DNA of 64,000 nt, from the NCBI GenBank assembly GCA_964486865.1, contig CAZAOZ010000012.1, forward strand, positions 1 through 64,000. The letters run 5' to 3'. A model generated the notes under the pieces. That model saw only the letters and a program-made list of their open reading frames with translations, was not told the origin of the DNA and did not search any database. This document shows positions 41,575-51,340 of the stretch, one piece after another. The stretch comes from Ga0077527 sp964486865 (GTDB lineage Bacteria; Pseudomonadota; Gammaproteobacteria; Burkholderiales; SG8-41). The translations under genes were made by a program, and so were the position numbers. How positions within the stretch are numbered: position 1 is the stretch's first letter; every line of letters starts with the position of its first letter.

Positions 41575-42864
41575 TCAGCTCTCGACCGTCACCTTGTTAC
41601 GCCCGAGCCCCTTGGCGTGGTAGAGCGCACGGTCGGCGCGACCCAGCACGTCGTCGGCACTCTTGTCGTCGGGTTTTATTTCCGCAACGCCGATGCTGAC
41701 GGTCAGCGGGATGGTTCTGTCCTCGTGCGTAACCGGCTTTGCGGCCACCCGCTTGCGCAGGCGCTCGGCGAACACCTCGGCTGCAATCAGGGATGCGCCG
41801 GGCAGGATGACGGCGAACTCCTCGCCGCCGAGGCGCCCCACGGTGTCGATCTTGCGGAGTCCCTGCCGCATGATCGCGGCGAAGTGCCGCAGGGCATTGT
41901 CCCCGGCGATATGGCCGAATTTGTCGTTAACCTGCTTGAAATGATCGATGTCGAGCATCAATACGGAGGCGCAGTAGCCTTCAACCCGGACGGCACGCCC
42001 CAATTCCTGTTCCAGCTGGGTGAGGAAATGCCGCCGGTTGGGCAGCCCCGTCAGCATGTCGGTGGCGGCCATCTCCCGCAACTCGGCTTCGAGGCGTTTC
42101 TTTTCGGTGATGTCGCGGGAGACCACCACCACCTTGGACACCTTGCCGTCGGCGCCGAGGATGGCGCGGCCGTCGGATTCCATGTGACGGGTGCTGCCGT
42201 CCTTGAGCACAAAGCGGAACTCGGCGCACTCGCCGATGCCCGTCTCCACGGTTTTGCGGAAGATTTTCTTGATCCGCTCCCGGTCATCGGGATGGATCTC
42301 GAGGAAGGAGTCTGACCCCCGGCGGATGTCTTTTTCGTGGAACAGCGGCCGGTACGAAGGGCTGTTGTAAATGCGCCTGCCCTGTGTGTCGAGCACCGCG
42401 ACGAGTTCGCCGACGTTCTCGACGATCGTCTTGAACAGCTCCTGGCTCTCGCGCAGCCTGTCCTCGGTGATTCTTTGCTGTTGCAGCAGCCGGGCATCGC
42501 GCAGCTCGCGCTCGATCACCGGGCCCAGGCGGATCAATTCGCTCTTGTCGATATAGTCCCGCGCGCCGAGCTTGATCAGCGCCACGGCCAGGGTGAGATC
42601 GATGTCACCGGAGACAATGATGAACGGCACGTCCGGGCACGATTCCTTCGCGATGGCCAGTGCTTCCGGTGCCGAGAAACCGGGCATGGATTGATCGCAA
42701 ATGATCAGATCCCATGCCTGCCCCTCGAGCGCGGCACGCATATTCGTCGAAGAGGCCACTGTCGCGGACTCGACTGCGTAGCCCTGGCTCTGCAACGAAT
42801 GCAGCAGCAGATCCGCGTCGTCTTTCGAATCCTCGACAATCAGTAGCCGCAGCCGTTGCTTCAT
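41575..42864 (-). CDS. Response regulator-PAS-GGDEF diguanylate cyclase
   Basis: This 429-residue protein has a receiver domain (residues 1-120, LLIVEDSKDDADLLL, phosphoacceptor Asp in LIICDQSMPG), a PAS domain (about 140-260, ending VVVVSRDITEKKRLE) and a GGDEF domain whose active site is RLGGEEFAVIL. TDMLTGLPNRRHF opens the cyclase. GGEEF is an active form, so it should make c-di-GMP when phosphorylated. Its histidine kinase is not in the window. No inhibitory RxxD is visible directly before GGEEF. Confidence 0.95.
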   Translation of the reverse strand: MKQRLRLLIVEDSKDDADLLLHSLQSQGYAVESATVASSTNMRAALEGQAWDLIICDQSMPGFSAPEALAIAKESCPDVPFIIVSGDIDLTLAVALIKLGARDYIDKSELIRLGPVIERELRDARLLQQQRITEDRLRESQELFKTIVENVGELVAVLDTQGRRIYNSPSYRPLFHEKDIRRGSDSFLEIHPDDRERIKKIFRKTVETGIGECAEFRFVLKDGSTRHMESDGRAILGADGKVSKVVVVSRDITEKKRLEAELREMAATDMLTGLPNRRHFLTQLEQELGRAVRVEGYCASVLMLDIDHFKQVNDKFGHIAGDNALRHFAAIMRQGLRKIDTVGRLGGEEFAVILPGASLIAAEVFAERLRKRVAAKPVTHEDRTIPLTVSIGVAEIKPDDKSADDVLGRADRALYHAKGLGRNKVTVES

Positions 42865-42947
42865 TGCCCCCTCCTGGACAAGGCGTTGCCTGCCGTCATC
42901 CGCTCACCCTACCGTTGATTGCGCAAAATTGAAATACCCTTGCCCAA

Positions 42948-43169
42948 TTAACAACCCTTGTGCTGCAAGTACAATTCTTCCACCTTCGCCCTTGCCCAGG
43001 GCGTGCGCCGCAAGAAGCGCAGGCTCGAGGCGATGCTCGGCTCGTGGGTGAAGCAGCGGATGGGGACGGCGCGGCCCATGGCCTCCCAGCCCAGGCTGCC
43101 GGACAGCTCGGTCAGCATCTGTTCCAGGGTGATGCCGTGCAGGGGATTTTTGGGTTGGGATGGATTCAT
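42948..43169 (-). CDS. VF530/DUF2132-family protein
   Basis: ATG 43169 gives 73 residues that match this small conserved family: PLHGITLEQMLTELSGSLGW, IRCFTHEPSIASSLRFLRRT and PWARAKVEELYL. The family is proposed to bind DNA. It sits alone between the GGDEF gene and the hydrolase gene. Confidence 0.9.
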   Translation of the reverse strand: MNPSQPKNPLHGITLEQMLTELSGSLGWEAMGRAVPIRCFTHEPSIASSLRFLRRTPWARAKVEELYLQHKGC

Positions 43170-43250
43170 GGCGATAATGATCAACGGAATCGTGCATTAC
43201 GGGGGAGGGGTGAACATTATATTCATGCGTGGAGCAGTACGTTTATTCTG

Positions 43251-43319
43251 TTCCCCTCTGCTTTGCTTCAAGTGCCCCCCTCACCCCAACCCTCTCCCCA
43301 CAAAGTGGGGAGAGGGGAT
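43251..43319. repeat. Intergenic C/G-rich inverted-repeat element, copy 2
   Basis: TTTGCTTCAAGTGCCC, then CTCTCCCC-ACAAAGT-GGGGAGAG. The same element family as 14381-14450 and the one inside uvrA (57583-57680). It lies upstream of the Tle1-like gene. Confidence 0.7.
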
Positions 43320-43363
43320 TGCATTTTGATGGATGCCCTTTGATCTGGTGAAAGAGTAACTGC

Positions 43364-44473
43364 ATGGCGAAGAAAAAACGTGCGGTGAAGAAAAAGGCCG
43401 CAAGCAAAAATAAGCGCGCAACGCCGGTTGCCATCATCAATGCCCGGCAGGCCGCAGACAGCCTGGCGTCGAATCTCGCCGAAGGCAAAAAAATCGTCGC
43501 TGCGGCAAAGAAAGTGGTGGCCAAAGGCGATTTTGTATTCTTTGCCGCATTCGACGGCACCAACAACGACATGGACAACCTGAAAGAAAATGCCCAGACC
43601 ACCAATGTCGGGCAATTGTGGCAGCAATTCGAAGGCAGGGACGGCGCCCTGCCGCACGCAACGGGACTGTATCGCGCCGGCCTCGGCACCCGCGCCGATC
43701 CATGGGTGGAAAGCTGGCTGCCCTCTCAGGTGACCAGCGGGGCCATCCGCAAGGCGCAGCAAGCCTGCGATGAATTCAAACGCGCGGCGTCAGAGTGGCT
43801 GCGGGTCAGGGGCAACAAGGGGCCGGTGAAAATCGTGCTGACCGCCTTCAGCCGGGGCGCGGCGTCGGCGGCGATTTTCAGCCAGATGATTTACCGGGAT
43901 GTTTACCGCAATGGCCTGACGGATGCTGCGGGCACGGTGTTGCTGAAACCCGCCCGGGTCGCCATCGTCGCGGGCGTGCTGTTCGATCCCGTGGTCACGG
44001 GCGTCAAAGGCAATCAGGCATTCCCGCCCATGGTGAAGAATATGGTCGTGATCAAGGCCCGGAACGAGTACCGTGTCCTGTTCAAGACCGTGGATTACGC
44101 GCCGCTGGGCAGCATGGTCAAAGCGTTCAGCATGTACGGCAACCATTGCGACATCGGCGGCGGCTATGACAACGGTCTGGGCGCGGTGGCGCTGGGGGCC
44201 GCCACCGGATTTCTGCAAAAATGCGGGCTGCCCATCAGCGATGTGCCCGCCGGACGCCGGCGCACATCCGGTGCAATCGCCATCCACGGCGAGAAATTCG
44301 ATGCCTACGGCAATCAGATCTGGGACTACACCGCCGAGGGCGACCGGGTGCAGGGATTCAGTTATGACGACCTGCGCGAAGCGGATGATTCCGTAGTGAT
44401 CGAACCCGCCGCCGCAACACCGGACAGGAAAACAGGGTTTACTCTGTATGACGGCACGGTCATCACCGTGTAG
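43364..44473 (+). CDS. DUF2235/Tle1-like alpha/beta hydrolase
   Basis: This 369-residue protein has a Lys/Arg-rich N-terminus (residues 1-20) with no signal peptide. The fold motifs are FFAAFDGTNND (61-69), the nucleophile elbow TAFSRGAASA with Ser163, LFDPVVTG with Asp208, and YGNHCDIGGGYD with His261. That is the catalytic set of Tle1-type phospholipases, which are often type VI secretion effectors. No vgrG, immunity gene or secretion gene is adjacent, so the effector role is open. A plain cytoplasmic esterase is the alternative. Confidence 0.82.
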   Translation: MAKKKRAVKKKAASKNKRATPVAIINARQAADSLASNLAEGKKIVAAAKKVVAKGDFVFFAAFDGTNNDMDNLKENAQTTNVGQLWQQFEGRDGALPHATGLYRAGLGTRADPWVESWLPSQVTSGAIRKAQQACDEFKRAASEWLRVRGNKGPVKIVLTAFSRGAASAAIFSQMIYRDVYRNGLTDAAGTVLLKPARVAIVAGVLFDPVVTGVKGNQAFPPMVKNMVVIKARNEYRVLFKTVDYAPLGSMVKAFSMYGNHCDIGGGYDNGLGAVALGAATGFLQKCGLPISDVPAGRRRTSGAIAIHGEKFDAYGNQIWDYTAEGDRVQGFSYDDLREADDSVVIEPAAATPDRKTGFTLYDGTVITV

Positions 44474-44536
44474 CGGAGTATGATTCCCTCAGGCGCTACA
44501 TCATGCACTACCCTAGTTGACCCAGGAGGCATAACC

Positions 44537-44749
44537 ATGACCAAAAATATCGGCAACACCGAGCGCGTCATCCGCATCATCGTCGGCCTCGGGCTGCTCA
44601 GCCTGATCTTTTTCCTGGAAGGCAATGCCCGCTGGTGGGGCCTGATCGGGCTGGTACCGATCACCACCGCGGCTTTCGGCTACTGCCCGCCTTACGCCTG
44701 GCTGGGCATCAATACCTGCGCCAAAGAGGAAGCCGCTCCCCGGCAGTAG
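44537..44749 (+). CDS. DUF2892-type small membrane protein
   Basis: CAGGAGG lies 7 nt before the ATG at 44537, giving 70 residues. It starts KNIGNTERVIRIIVGLGLL and has two hydrophobic helices, ending YCPPYAWLGINTCAKEE with two cysteines, as in the C-terminal part of YgaP-like rhodanese membrane proteins. The function of the lone domain is unknown. Confidence 0.85.
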   Translation: MTKNIGNTERVIRIIVGLGLLSLIFFLEGNARWWGLIGLVPITTAAFGYCPPYAWLGINTCAKEEAAPRQ

Positions 44750-44850
44750 CTGCGCGCGGCCCCGATTCCCGGGCGGCCGGCTTTATCCCGCAAGCGCGAA
44801 TCAGTCCTGCGGGCGATGGATCGCCCCTCACTCCCCTTGCGCACCAGAGT

Positions 44851-45669
44851 ATGACCGGCCCCCTGCTCACCCAGCCAGTACACGAAACCCTGCGCGCCGC
44901 TTTGCATGCCGGTGCGGCCACGGTCGAGTGTTCGCTGGATCTGGATCGCTCACGGACGACGGTTGCCGTGAGCGCGGCCGGCTGGACATGGCAGGGCCAT
45001 GACTATCCTTATCTGGAAACCTGCAAAGAGCGGACGATTTATTACTGGACGGGCGACGCCTTCGCGCCGGTATCGCGGTTCAGCCAGTCGCTGATCAAGC
45101 TGGTGCCCACCGAGTGGGGCGCGCCAACCTTTGAAATCGACGGCATCAAGATGCTGCCCACGGCGCAGGTCTCGCCTTATGCCGATGCCGAACGCAAGGT
45201 GAACCTGATTCAACCGCGCGGCAAGGTGATCCTCGACACCTGCGGCGGACTGGGCTACTTCGCGGCGTGGTGCCTGCAAGGGCAGGCGAAGCAGGTACAG
45301 TCTTACGAAAAAAATCCCGACGTGCTGTGGCTGCGCAGCCTGAATCCGTGGTCGCCGCCGGCGGATCCACGCCTGACGCTGACGCAGGGCGACATCACGC
45401 AGAAAATCCCCGGTCTGCCCGATGCCGCATTCGATGCCATCCTGCACGATCCGCCGCGCTTCGGCATCGCCGGAGAACTCTACTCGCAGGTGTTTTATGA
45501 CCACCTCGTCCGCGTGCTGAAACGCAAGGGCAGGCTGTTCCATTACACCGGCTCGCCGAACAAGCTCACCAGCGGGCGCGATGTGCCGGATGAAGTGACC
45601 AAGCGTTTGCAGCGCGCCGGGTTCAGCGTGGCGGTGAATGGGGACGGGCTGCTGGCGGTGAAGCGTTGA
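44851..45669 (+). CDS. SAM-dependent methyltransferase
   Basis: ATG 44851 gives 272 residues. The SAM site is VILDTCGGLGYFAAW and the catalytic-loop region is ILHDPPRFGIAGELYSQVF. The DPPR motif and RKGRLFHYTG resemble RNA- or small-molecule methyltransferases of the spermidine-synthase-like fold. The target is unknown. It is the only gene between the DUF2892 gene and the sulfatase. Confidence 0.82.
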   Translation: MTGPLLTQPVHETLRAALHAGAATVECSLDLDRSRTTVAVSAAGWTWQGHDYPYLETCKERTIYYWTGDAFAPVSRFSQSLIKLVPTEWGAPTFEIDGIKMLPTAQVSPYADAERKVNLIQPRGKVILDTCGGLGYFAAWCLQGQAKQVQSYEKNPDVLWLRSLNPWSPPADPRLTLTQGDITQKIPGLPDAAFDAILHDPPRFGIAGELYSQVFYDHLVRVLKRKGRLFHYTGSPNKLTSGRDVPDEVTKRLQRAGFSVAVNGDGLLAVKR

Positions 45670-45786
45670 GCGGGCCGGCGCTGGAGATCGCAGTCGCGGT
45701 GTCCGCATGAGGGGACTCCGCCCTCGTATAATTCAGATTCCGATCGCCGCAATCCCGTGACGCAATGACAACCTGACGGAGTCCGC

Positions 45787-47328
45787 ATGAGCATGAAGCG
45801 CCCCAATATCATCCTGATCACTTCCGACCAGCAGCGCGCAGACTGCAACGGCTTCGAAAACCCGAACATCAAGACGCCGCACATCGACTCCCTGGCGCGC
45901 GACGGCACGCGTTTCTCTGCCTGCATGACGCCCAACCTCGTCTGCCAGCCGTCGCGCGCCTCGATTCTCACCGGGTTGTTGCCGCTGACGCACGGCGTGT
46001 GGGACAACGGCGTCGATCTGGATCCGCGCGTGGGCGAGCAGGGCTTTGCCGGCACGCTGAGCCGCGCCGGCTATCGCAGCGCATTCATCGGCAAGGCGCA
46101 TTTCGCCACCAAGTCGACGTTTGCCCCGACCGGCACGCCGGAGTGCAACAAAAGCCAGGCGAAATATGGTCCCGACTGGCTGGGCCCCTACATGGGCTTT
46201 GAGCATGTGGAGCTCACCGTACTCGGCCATACGCACCGCACACGCCCGCTGGACCGTCCGCCGATGGGCCATTACGAACGCTGGTTCATCTCGCGCGGCA
46301 AGAACGAAGAAGCCTATCAACTGTGGGCCACCTCAACGAAACCCGAGACCGGCGCCGCACAGACCTGGAGTTCGGCATTGCCGGTGGCCTGGCACAGCAG
46401 TACCTGGACGGCCGACCGCACCATCGATCTGCTGACGCGCCACGACAGGCAAAAACCGCTGGCGATGTGGGTGTCGTTCCCCGATCCGCACCATCCGTTC
46501 GACTGCCCGGAGCCGTGGAGCCAGATGTACGATCCGAAAAGCCTCACGCTGCCCAGGCACCGCACAATGGACCTCGAGCGCAGGCCGTGGTGGCACAAAG
46601 CCTCGCTCGAAGGCGTGCCGCAACTGGCCGATCCGGCCATGCGCAAATTCCGCGCCGAAGGTTCGCGCGTGCCGGTGCAAACCGACGCCCAGCTCGCGGA
46701 GATGACCGCGAATTACTACGGCATGATTTCGCTGATCGACCACAACGTCGGCCGCATACTCAATGCGCTCGATGACCTGGGTTATGCCGAGGACACGCTG
46801 ATCGTTTACAGCACCGACCACGGCGAGATGCTGGGCAACCACGGGCTGTACCTGAAGGGACCGACACCCTACGAAGACCTGATGCGTGTCACCATGGTGG
46901 CACGGGGCCCTGGCGTGGCGGCGAACCGGGTGGTGACCGAACCGGTCTCCACGCTCGACCTGGCGGCAACCTTCTACGACAGCGCCGGCGTTGCGGCGCC
47001 GCATGCGCTGCAGGGCCGCAGCCTGAAGGATCTGCTGGCAGGCAAATCAGCACCGCGCGACGCCGCCTGGAGTGAATGGCATGTGCATCCGTCGCGCTGC
47101 GGCGTGGGACTGCAGCTGCGCACGGTGCGCACCAAAACCCACAAATGCACCTTCGAACTGGGCTCGGGCGCCGGAGAACTGTACGACCTGAAAAATGATC
47201 CGGGTGAAATGGACAACCTGTTCGACGATCCGGGCCGCGCCAAGGTCAGGAAAGAACTGGAAGAACTGATGCGTGCGCGACCGGGCAAAATACTGGACAA
47301 GCTGGCGGAACCCATCGGCATGGCATGA
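45787..47328 (+). CDS. Sulfatase (arylsulfatase family)
   Basis: GGAG lies 5 nt before the ATG. This 513-residue enzyme begins MKRPNIILITSDQQRADCNG (metal-site Asp) and carries the formylglycine motif CQPSR at C53-R57, the site modified by a sulfatase-maturing enzyme. Later motifs VSFPDPHHPFDCPE and VYSTDHGEMLGNHGLY complete the metal site. It has no signal peptide, so it acts in the cytoplasm, or maturation precedes export. A Bug receptor and a second sulfatase follow. Confidence 0.95.
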   Translation: MSMKRPNIILITSDQQRADCNGFENPNIKTPHIDSLARDGTRFSACMTPNLVCQPSRASILTGLLPLTHGVWDNGVDLDPRVGEQGFAGTLSRAGYRSAFIGKAHFATKSTFAPTGTPECNKSQAKYGPDWLGPYMGFEHVELTVLGHTHRTRPLDRPPMGHYERWFISRGKNEEAYQLWATSTKPETGAAQTWSSALPVAWHSSTWTADRTIDLLTRHDRQKPLAMWVSFPDPHHPFDCPEPWSQMYDPKSLTLPRHRTMDLERRPWWHKASLEGVPQLADPAMRKFRAEGSRVPVQTDAQLAEMTANYYGMISLIDHNVGRILNALDDLGYAEDTLIVYSTDHGEMLGNHGLYLKGPTPYEDLMRVTMVARGPGVAANRVVTEPVSTLDLAATFYDSAGVAAPHALQGRSLKDLLAGKSAPRDAAWSEWHVHPSRCGVGLQLRTVRTKTHKCTFELGSGAGELYDLKNDPGEMDNLFDDPGRAKVRKELEELMRARPGKILDKLAEPIGMA

Positions 47329-47463
47329 GCTTGCCCGGATGAATTCACCGGAAGTCGTGGTCTGAGACGGTTATTATCGAGAACTGCATAAATAATGACA
47401 AAAACATGCCTCTGACGAGGCTGTCATGTTTTTGGAAATGCTCAATAGGGGGAGAAAATACAA

Positions 47464-48420
47464 ATGAAAAAAATCATGCTCGGCATTTTGTTACTCGGCT
47501 TTTGCTCCGCGGCCTTTGCGCAAAACTGGCCCAACCGGGCGATCCGGGTGCTGGTGGGGTTTGCGCCCGGAGGCACTACCGATGTGTCGGCGCGCGTGAC
47601 CAGCGAGATCGTGTCCCGCGAACTGGGACAGACCGTCATCGTCGAAAACCGGCCCGGCGGCTCGGGCAGCATCGCGATCGAGGCCCTGCTGCGCGGCGCG
47701 GCAGACGGTTACACGATACTGATCGGATCGGATTCTTCGTTTTATCAGCCCGTGGTGGCGCCATCGTTGTCTTATCGGACCGAAAGGGATCTGCGGCCGA
47801 TCGCGATACTCGTCAGCCAGCCGATCGTTATCGCGGTCCATCCGGCGCCCGGATGGAAAACCGTCCCCGATCTCATCAAGGCCGCCAAGGCACGGCCCGG
47901 CGAAATTGCCTATGCCCTCTCGTCGCCCACGGGTACGCAGGCGCTCGCGGGCCTGGTCTTTTTCCAGATGGCGAAGGTGAAGCTGACGGCCATCCCTTAC
48001 AAGGGCGGCGGGCAGGCCGTGGTGGATCTGATCAGCGGGCAGGTTCCGGTCGCCGTACTCGGCACCGCACCGCTGGTGCCGCAAGCCAAGTCGGGGCGGA
48101 TCAGGATACTCGCAGTCACCTCGAAAGCGCGCGCCAAATCCTTGCCTGATGTGCCGACGCTGGCTGAAGCGGGCTATCCGGACATGGATATCTCGCAGTG
48201 GTTTGGCGCAATGGCGCCGGCAGCCGTGCCTGCCGACATCGCCAGCCGCTTTGCAGCGGCATATAACAAGGCGTTGTCTGATCCCAAGGTCGTCGAGCGG
48301 CTGTTCAATGCCGGCCTCGATGCGGTGGGCGGCTCTCCGGAAGAGATGGCGCGGCGCATGAAAATCGAGACCGCGATCTGGGCCAAGGCAGCAAAGGAAG
48401 CCGGGTTGGGGAAAAACTGA
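47464..48420 (+). CDS. Bug/TctC-family periplasmic receptor
   Basis: The ATG at 47464 follows a GGGGGAG stretch. This 318-residue protein has the signal MKKIMLGILLLGFCSAAFA, then WPNRAIRVLVGFAPGGTTD, VIVENRPGGSGSIAIEALL, ADGYTIL and LPDVPTLAEAGYPDMD. It lies between two sulfatase genes with a 3-bp gap to the second, so receptor and sulfatase 2 are tightly coupled. A sulfated or sulfonated carboxylate ligand is a reasonable idea. Confidence 0.95.
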   Translation: MKKIMLGILLLGFCSAAFAQNWPNRAIRVLVGFAPGGTTDVSARVTSEIVSRELGQTVIVENRPGGSGSIAIEALLRGAADGYTILIGSDSSFYQPVVAPSLSYRTERDLRPIAILVSQPIVIAVHPAPGWKTVPDLIKAAKARPGEIAYALSSPTGTQALAGLVFFQMAKVKLTAIPYKGGGQAVVDLISGQVPVAVLGTAPLVPQAKSGRIRILAVTSKARAKSLPDVPTLAEAGYPDMDISQWFGAMAPAAVPADIASRFAAAYNKALSDPKVVERLFNAGLDAVGGSPEEMARRMKIETAIWAKAAKEAGLGKN

Positions 48421-48423
48421 ATC

Positions 48424-49779
48424 ATGGCTGAAGATTCGCTACCCAACATCGTACTGATTCTCGCCGACAATCTCGGCTGGGGAGAACTGGGCTGCTACAA
48501 CGGCGGCCTCGTTCGCGGCGCACCAACACCGCGCATCGACAAGCTCGCCGCCGAAGGCCTGCAGTTCCTGAACTTCAATGTCGAAAGTGATTGCGTACCG
48601 ACGCGCTCGGCGCTGATGACCGGCCGCATGCCGATCCGTACGGGAGCCATGCAATCCGTTCCTGCCGGACTGCCGCAGGGGCTGATTCCGTGGGAGATCA
48701 CCATCGCGCAATTGCTGTCCGCCAGGGGCTACGCCACAGCCATGTACGGCAAGTGGCACCTGGGCGATCGTGAAGGCCGTTACCCCAAGGATCGCGGTTT
48801 TGATGAATGGTACGGCATCCCCCGCACCACCAACGAGAGCATGTTTACCAGCACACCGGGCTTCGATCCGTCGGTGGTCGGCCTGCCTTATGTGATGGAA
48901 GGACGCAAAGGCGAGCCCGCGCGCAACCTCGAACTCTATGATCTTGAAATGCGCCGCCGCATCGATTCGGAGCTGATCGCGCGCACCAATGACTTCATGC
49001 GCAGGCAGGTCAAGGCAAAGCAGCCGTTCTTCGCCTATGTGCCCATCACACAGGTCCATTTCCCGACCCTGCCCCACCGCGACTTTGCCGGAAAGACGGG
49101 GGCTGGCGACCACGCCGATTCAATGGTGGAAATGGATTTCCGCGTCGGCCAGGTACTCGATGAAGTCGAAGCGCTGGGCATTGCCGAAAATACATTGTTC
49201 TTTTTTGGCAGTGACAACGGCCCCGAGTTTCGCCGCCCCTGGCGCGGCACCGCCGGCATGTGGCGCGGCACGTATCACACCTCGATGGAAGGCTCATTGC
49301 GCGTGCCGTTCATGGTGCGCTGGCCGGGCAGAATTGCACCGGGACGCGTCAGCAACGAAATCGTGCATATTACCGACCTCTACTCCACCCTCGCCCGCGT
49401 CGCCGGCGCCGAAGTGCCCGGGGATCGTCCGATCGATGGCGTCGATCAGCTTGATTTCTTCCTCGGCAAGCAGGAGAAATCAAACCGCGAAGGTTTCGTG
49501 TTCTACATCAAGCAGGAACTGCGTGCAGCCAAGTGGCGTGACTGGAAAATGCACATGGTCTGGGAACCGGAGCCGAACACCGGCCCGATCCATCTGGAAA
49601 CACCGTGGATTTTCAATGTGACGCGGGACCCCAAGGAAGAAACCGAAGTCGGCACGGAATGCGGCTGGGTGCGCGGGCCTTTCCGGCGCATGATTGACGC
49701 TTTCCAGCACAGCCTCAAACGGAATCCGCCGATTCCGCCGGGCGCGCCGGATGACTACGTGCCGACCAGCGGCGGGTAA
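48424..49779 (+). CDS. Sulfatase (arylsulfatase family), variant CVPTR motif
   Basis: This 451-residue enzyme starts 3 bp after the receptor stop. It opens PNIVLILADNLGWGELGC and carries CVPTR at C57-R61: Thr replaces the usual Ser of CxPSR, a less common but known variant. YGKWHLGDREGRYP and FFFGSDNGPEFRRPW give the remaining metal and catalytic residues. There is no signal peptide. No sulfatase-modifying gene is in the window. Confidence 0.94.
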   Translation: MAEDSLPNIVLILADNLGWGELGCYNGGLVRGAPTPRIDKLAAEGLQFLNFNVESDCVPTRSALMTGRMPIRTGAMQSVPAGLPQGLIPWEITIAQLLSARGYATAMYGKWHLGDREGRYPKDRGFDEWYGIPRTTNESMFTSTPGFDPSVVGLPYVMEGRKGEPARNLELYDLEMRRRIDSELIARTNDFMRRQVKAKQPFFAYVPITQVHFPTLPHRDFAGKTGAGDHADSMVEMDFRVGQVLDEVEALGIAENTLFFFGSDNGPEFRRPWRGTAGMWRGTYHTSMEGSLRVPFMVRWPGRIAPGRVSNEIVHITDLYSTLARVAGAEVPGDRPIDGVDQLDFFLGKQEKSNREGFVFYIKQELRAAKWRDWKMHMVWEPEPNTGPIHLETPWIFNVTRDPKEETEVGTECGWVRGPFRRMIDAFQHSLKRNPPIPPGAPDDYVPTSGG

Positions 49780-49875
49780 ACCGACTGGTTACAAAAATTT
49801 CAATGCGATCGAACATGATCGCCTTGCATTCCGGCCCGCACTCCGCCTCGCAGGAGTCAGTAAAATCAGCAGCGC

Positions 49876-51291
49876 TCATGCGCGCTGTATCAGCAGTTGC
49901 ATCAGCCGGTCGGGATTGCGTGCCTGCGCGAAGTTGCGCACTTCCTGCAACAACGACTCAACCTGCGCGGCGTCAAAACGCTTCGCCATTTCCTGTGTAA
50001 AGCGGACCACGTGGTCATCCAGGGTGTAGGGACGCGAGGCGCTGCCCTGCGGCGCCGCGATGAAGCGTTCGTGCGTTTCGCCGGATTGCAGCGTCAGCGT
50101 GACTTTGGCGCCCACCGACTGTTCGGTGCTGACGCGCTCGGCGTCGGCGTCGATTACACATTCGATGCGCCGCGAGATCGCCATCACCTGCGGCGCGGCC
50201 AGCATGGCTTCGAAGTCATCCACGTTCAGGGTAAAGCCGGGCCGATGAATTCGTTTACCCTGCGCGATCACCATCGCCACGCAGAACGGCAGGCTCATCT
50301 GCGCGGCCTGGACGTCCTTGGGCTCATTGGCGGTGAGCCGCCCCTGGATGATTTTGGGAATGCCGACGCGGACGGACTTGATGTCGGCGATGGTCAATTG
50401 ATGTTCGCTGCACAGCGCCGCGGTGGCCTCGACCGCCGACAGCACGCGCGCACTGCAGGCGTGGGGCTTGATCGCGGTTTCGAGCAGCCGCCAGGTACTG
50501 CCGATGCCGGCGAGGCCTTTGTCGAAATCGTGCCCGTCGGCATAGGCGCGCGCGAAACCGTCCTGGCCTTCGAGGATGTCGGCCGGGCCGGTGAAGCCGG
50601 CTTCGGCCAGCAGCGCCGCATGCACGCCCTCGCCCGCGGCATGCGCGGCATGGATGCGCTTGACGGTCGAGCCGGAATGATAGAACTGCGTCAGCCCGCC
50701 GCTGAACGATGCCACGAGGCCGATGGTTTCAGCGATGCGCGTCGCGCGATCCTTGCCGCTGAACAGCAGGCTCGCCGCCGCCGTTGCCGCGCCGAAGCCG
50801 CCGCAGGTGGCCGTACTCTGGAAGCCGCGCCTGAAATGCGAGGGCTGGATCGCCAGCCCGATGCGGATCATGTTTTCGTAACCGGCGGCAATGGCGGCGA
50901 GGATTCTGTCGCCGCGCAGGTGGCGCGCCTCGCCAATGGCCAGCGCCGCGGAAATCACGATGCAGCCCGGATGCAGCATGGCGCCGACATGCACGTCGTC
51001 GGCATCGATGCTGCCCGCATACGTGGTGTTGACGAAGGTTGCGCGTTCGGGATCGGTGCGGTCGGCCGAGAACAGCACTGTGGCCTGGGCGTTGCCGCCC
51101 AGTTCACGCGCGAGATTGGTCGCCCACGCGCTCCAGTTCATGCGCTGGCCGAGCGAAGCCACGCGCAGGTAGTCGAGCATGAACATCGTCAGGTGCTGCC
51201 GGATGATTTCCGGCAGCGCGGCGTATTGCAGGCCGGCGGCAAAATCGGCAAAGCGCTGCGTGGCGTTGATGGGTGCATTCCCCGACGGCAT
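49876..51291 (-). CDS. MmgE/PrpD-family protein
   Basis: This 471-residue protein matches 2-methylcitrate dehydratase-like enzymes. Family features are MLDYLRVASLGQRM, FVNTTYAGSIDADDVHVGAMLHPG, AIAAGYENMIRIGLA and VKRIHAAHAAGEGVHAALLAEAGF. It catalyses dehydration of citrate-like acids in some members, but many are uncharacterised. It lies 50 bp upstream of the Bug gene at 51341 on the same strand, again enzyme and receptor together. Confidence 0.92.
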   Translation of the reverse strand: MPSGNAPINATQRFADFAAGLQYAALPEIIRQHLTMFMLDYLRVASLGQRMNWSAWATNLARELGGNAQATVLFSADRTDPERATFVNTTYAGSIDADDVHVGAMLHPGCIVISAALAIGEARHLRGDRILAAIAAGYENMIRIGLAIQPSHFRRGFQSTATCGGFGAATAAASLLFSGKDRATRIAETIGLVASFSGGLTQFYHSGSTVKRIHAAHAAGEGVHAALLAEAGFTGPADILEGQDGFARAYADGHDFDKGLAGIGSTWRLLETAIKPHACSARVLSAVEATAALCSEHQLTIADIKSVRVGIPKIIQGRLTANEPKDVQAAQMSLPFCVAMVIAQGKRIHRPGFTLNVDDFEAMLAAPQVMAISRRIECVIDADAERVSTEQSVGAKVTLTLQSGETHERFIAAPQGSASRPYTLDDHVVRFTQEMAKRFDAAQVESLLQEVRNFAQARNPDRLMQLLIQRA

Positions 51292-51340
51292 TGTATGACC
51301 TGTTGTTTTAATTTATTTTTTATGAGGCGTCGGAAGACGC

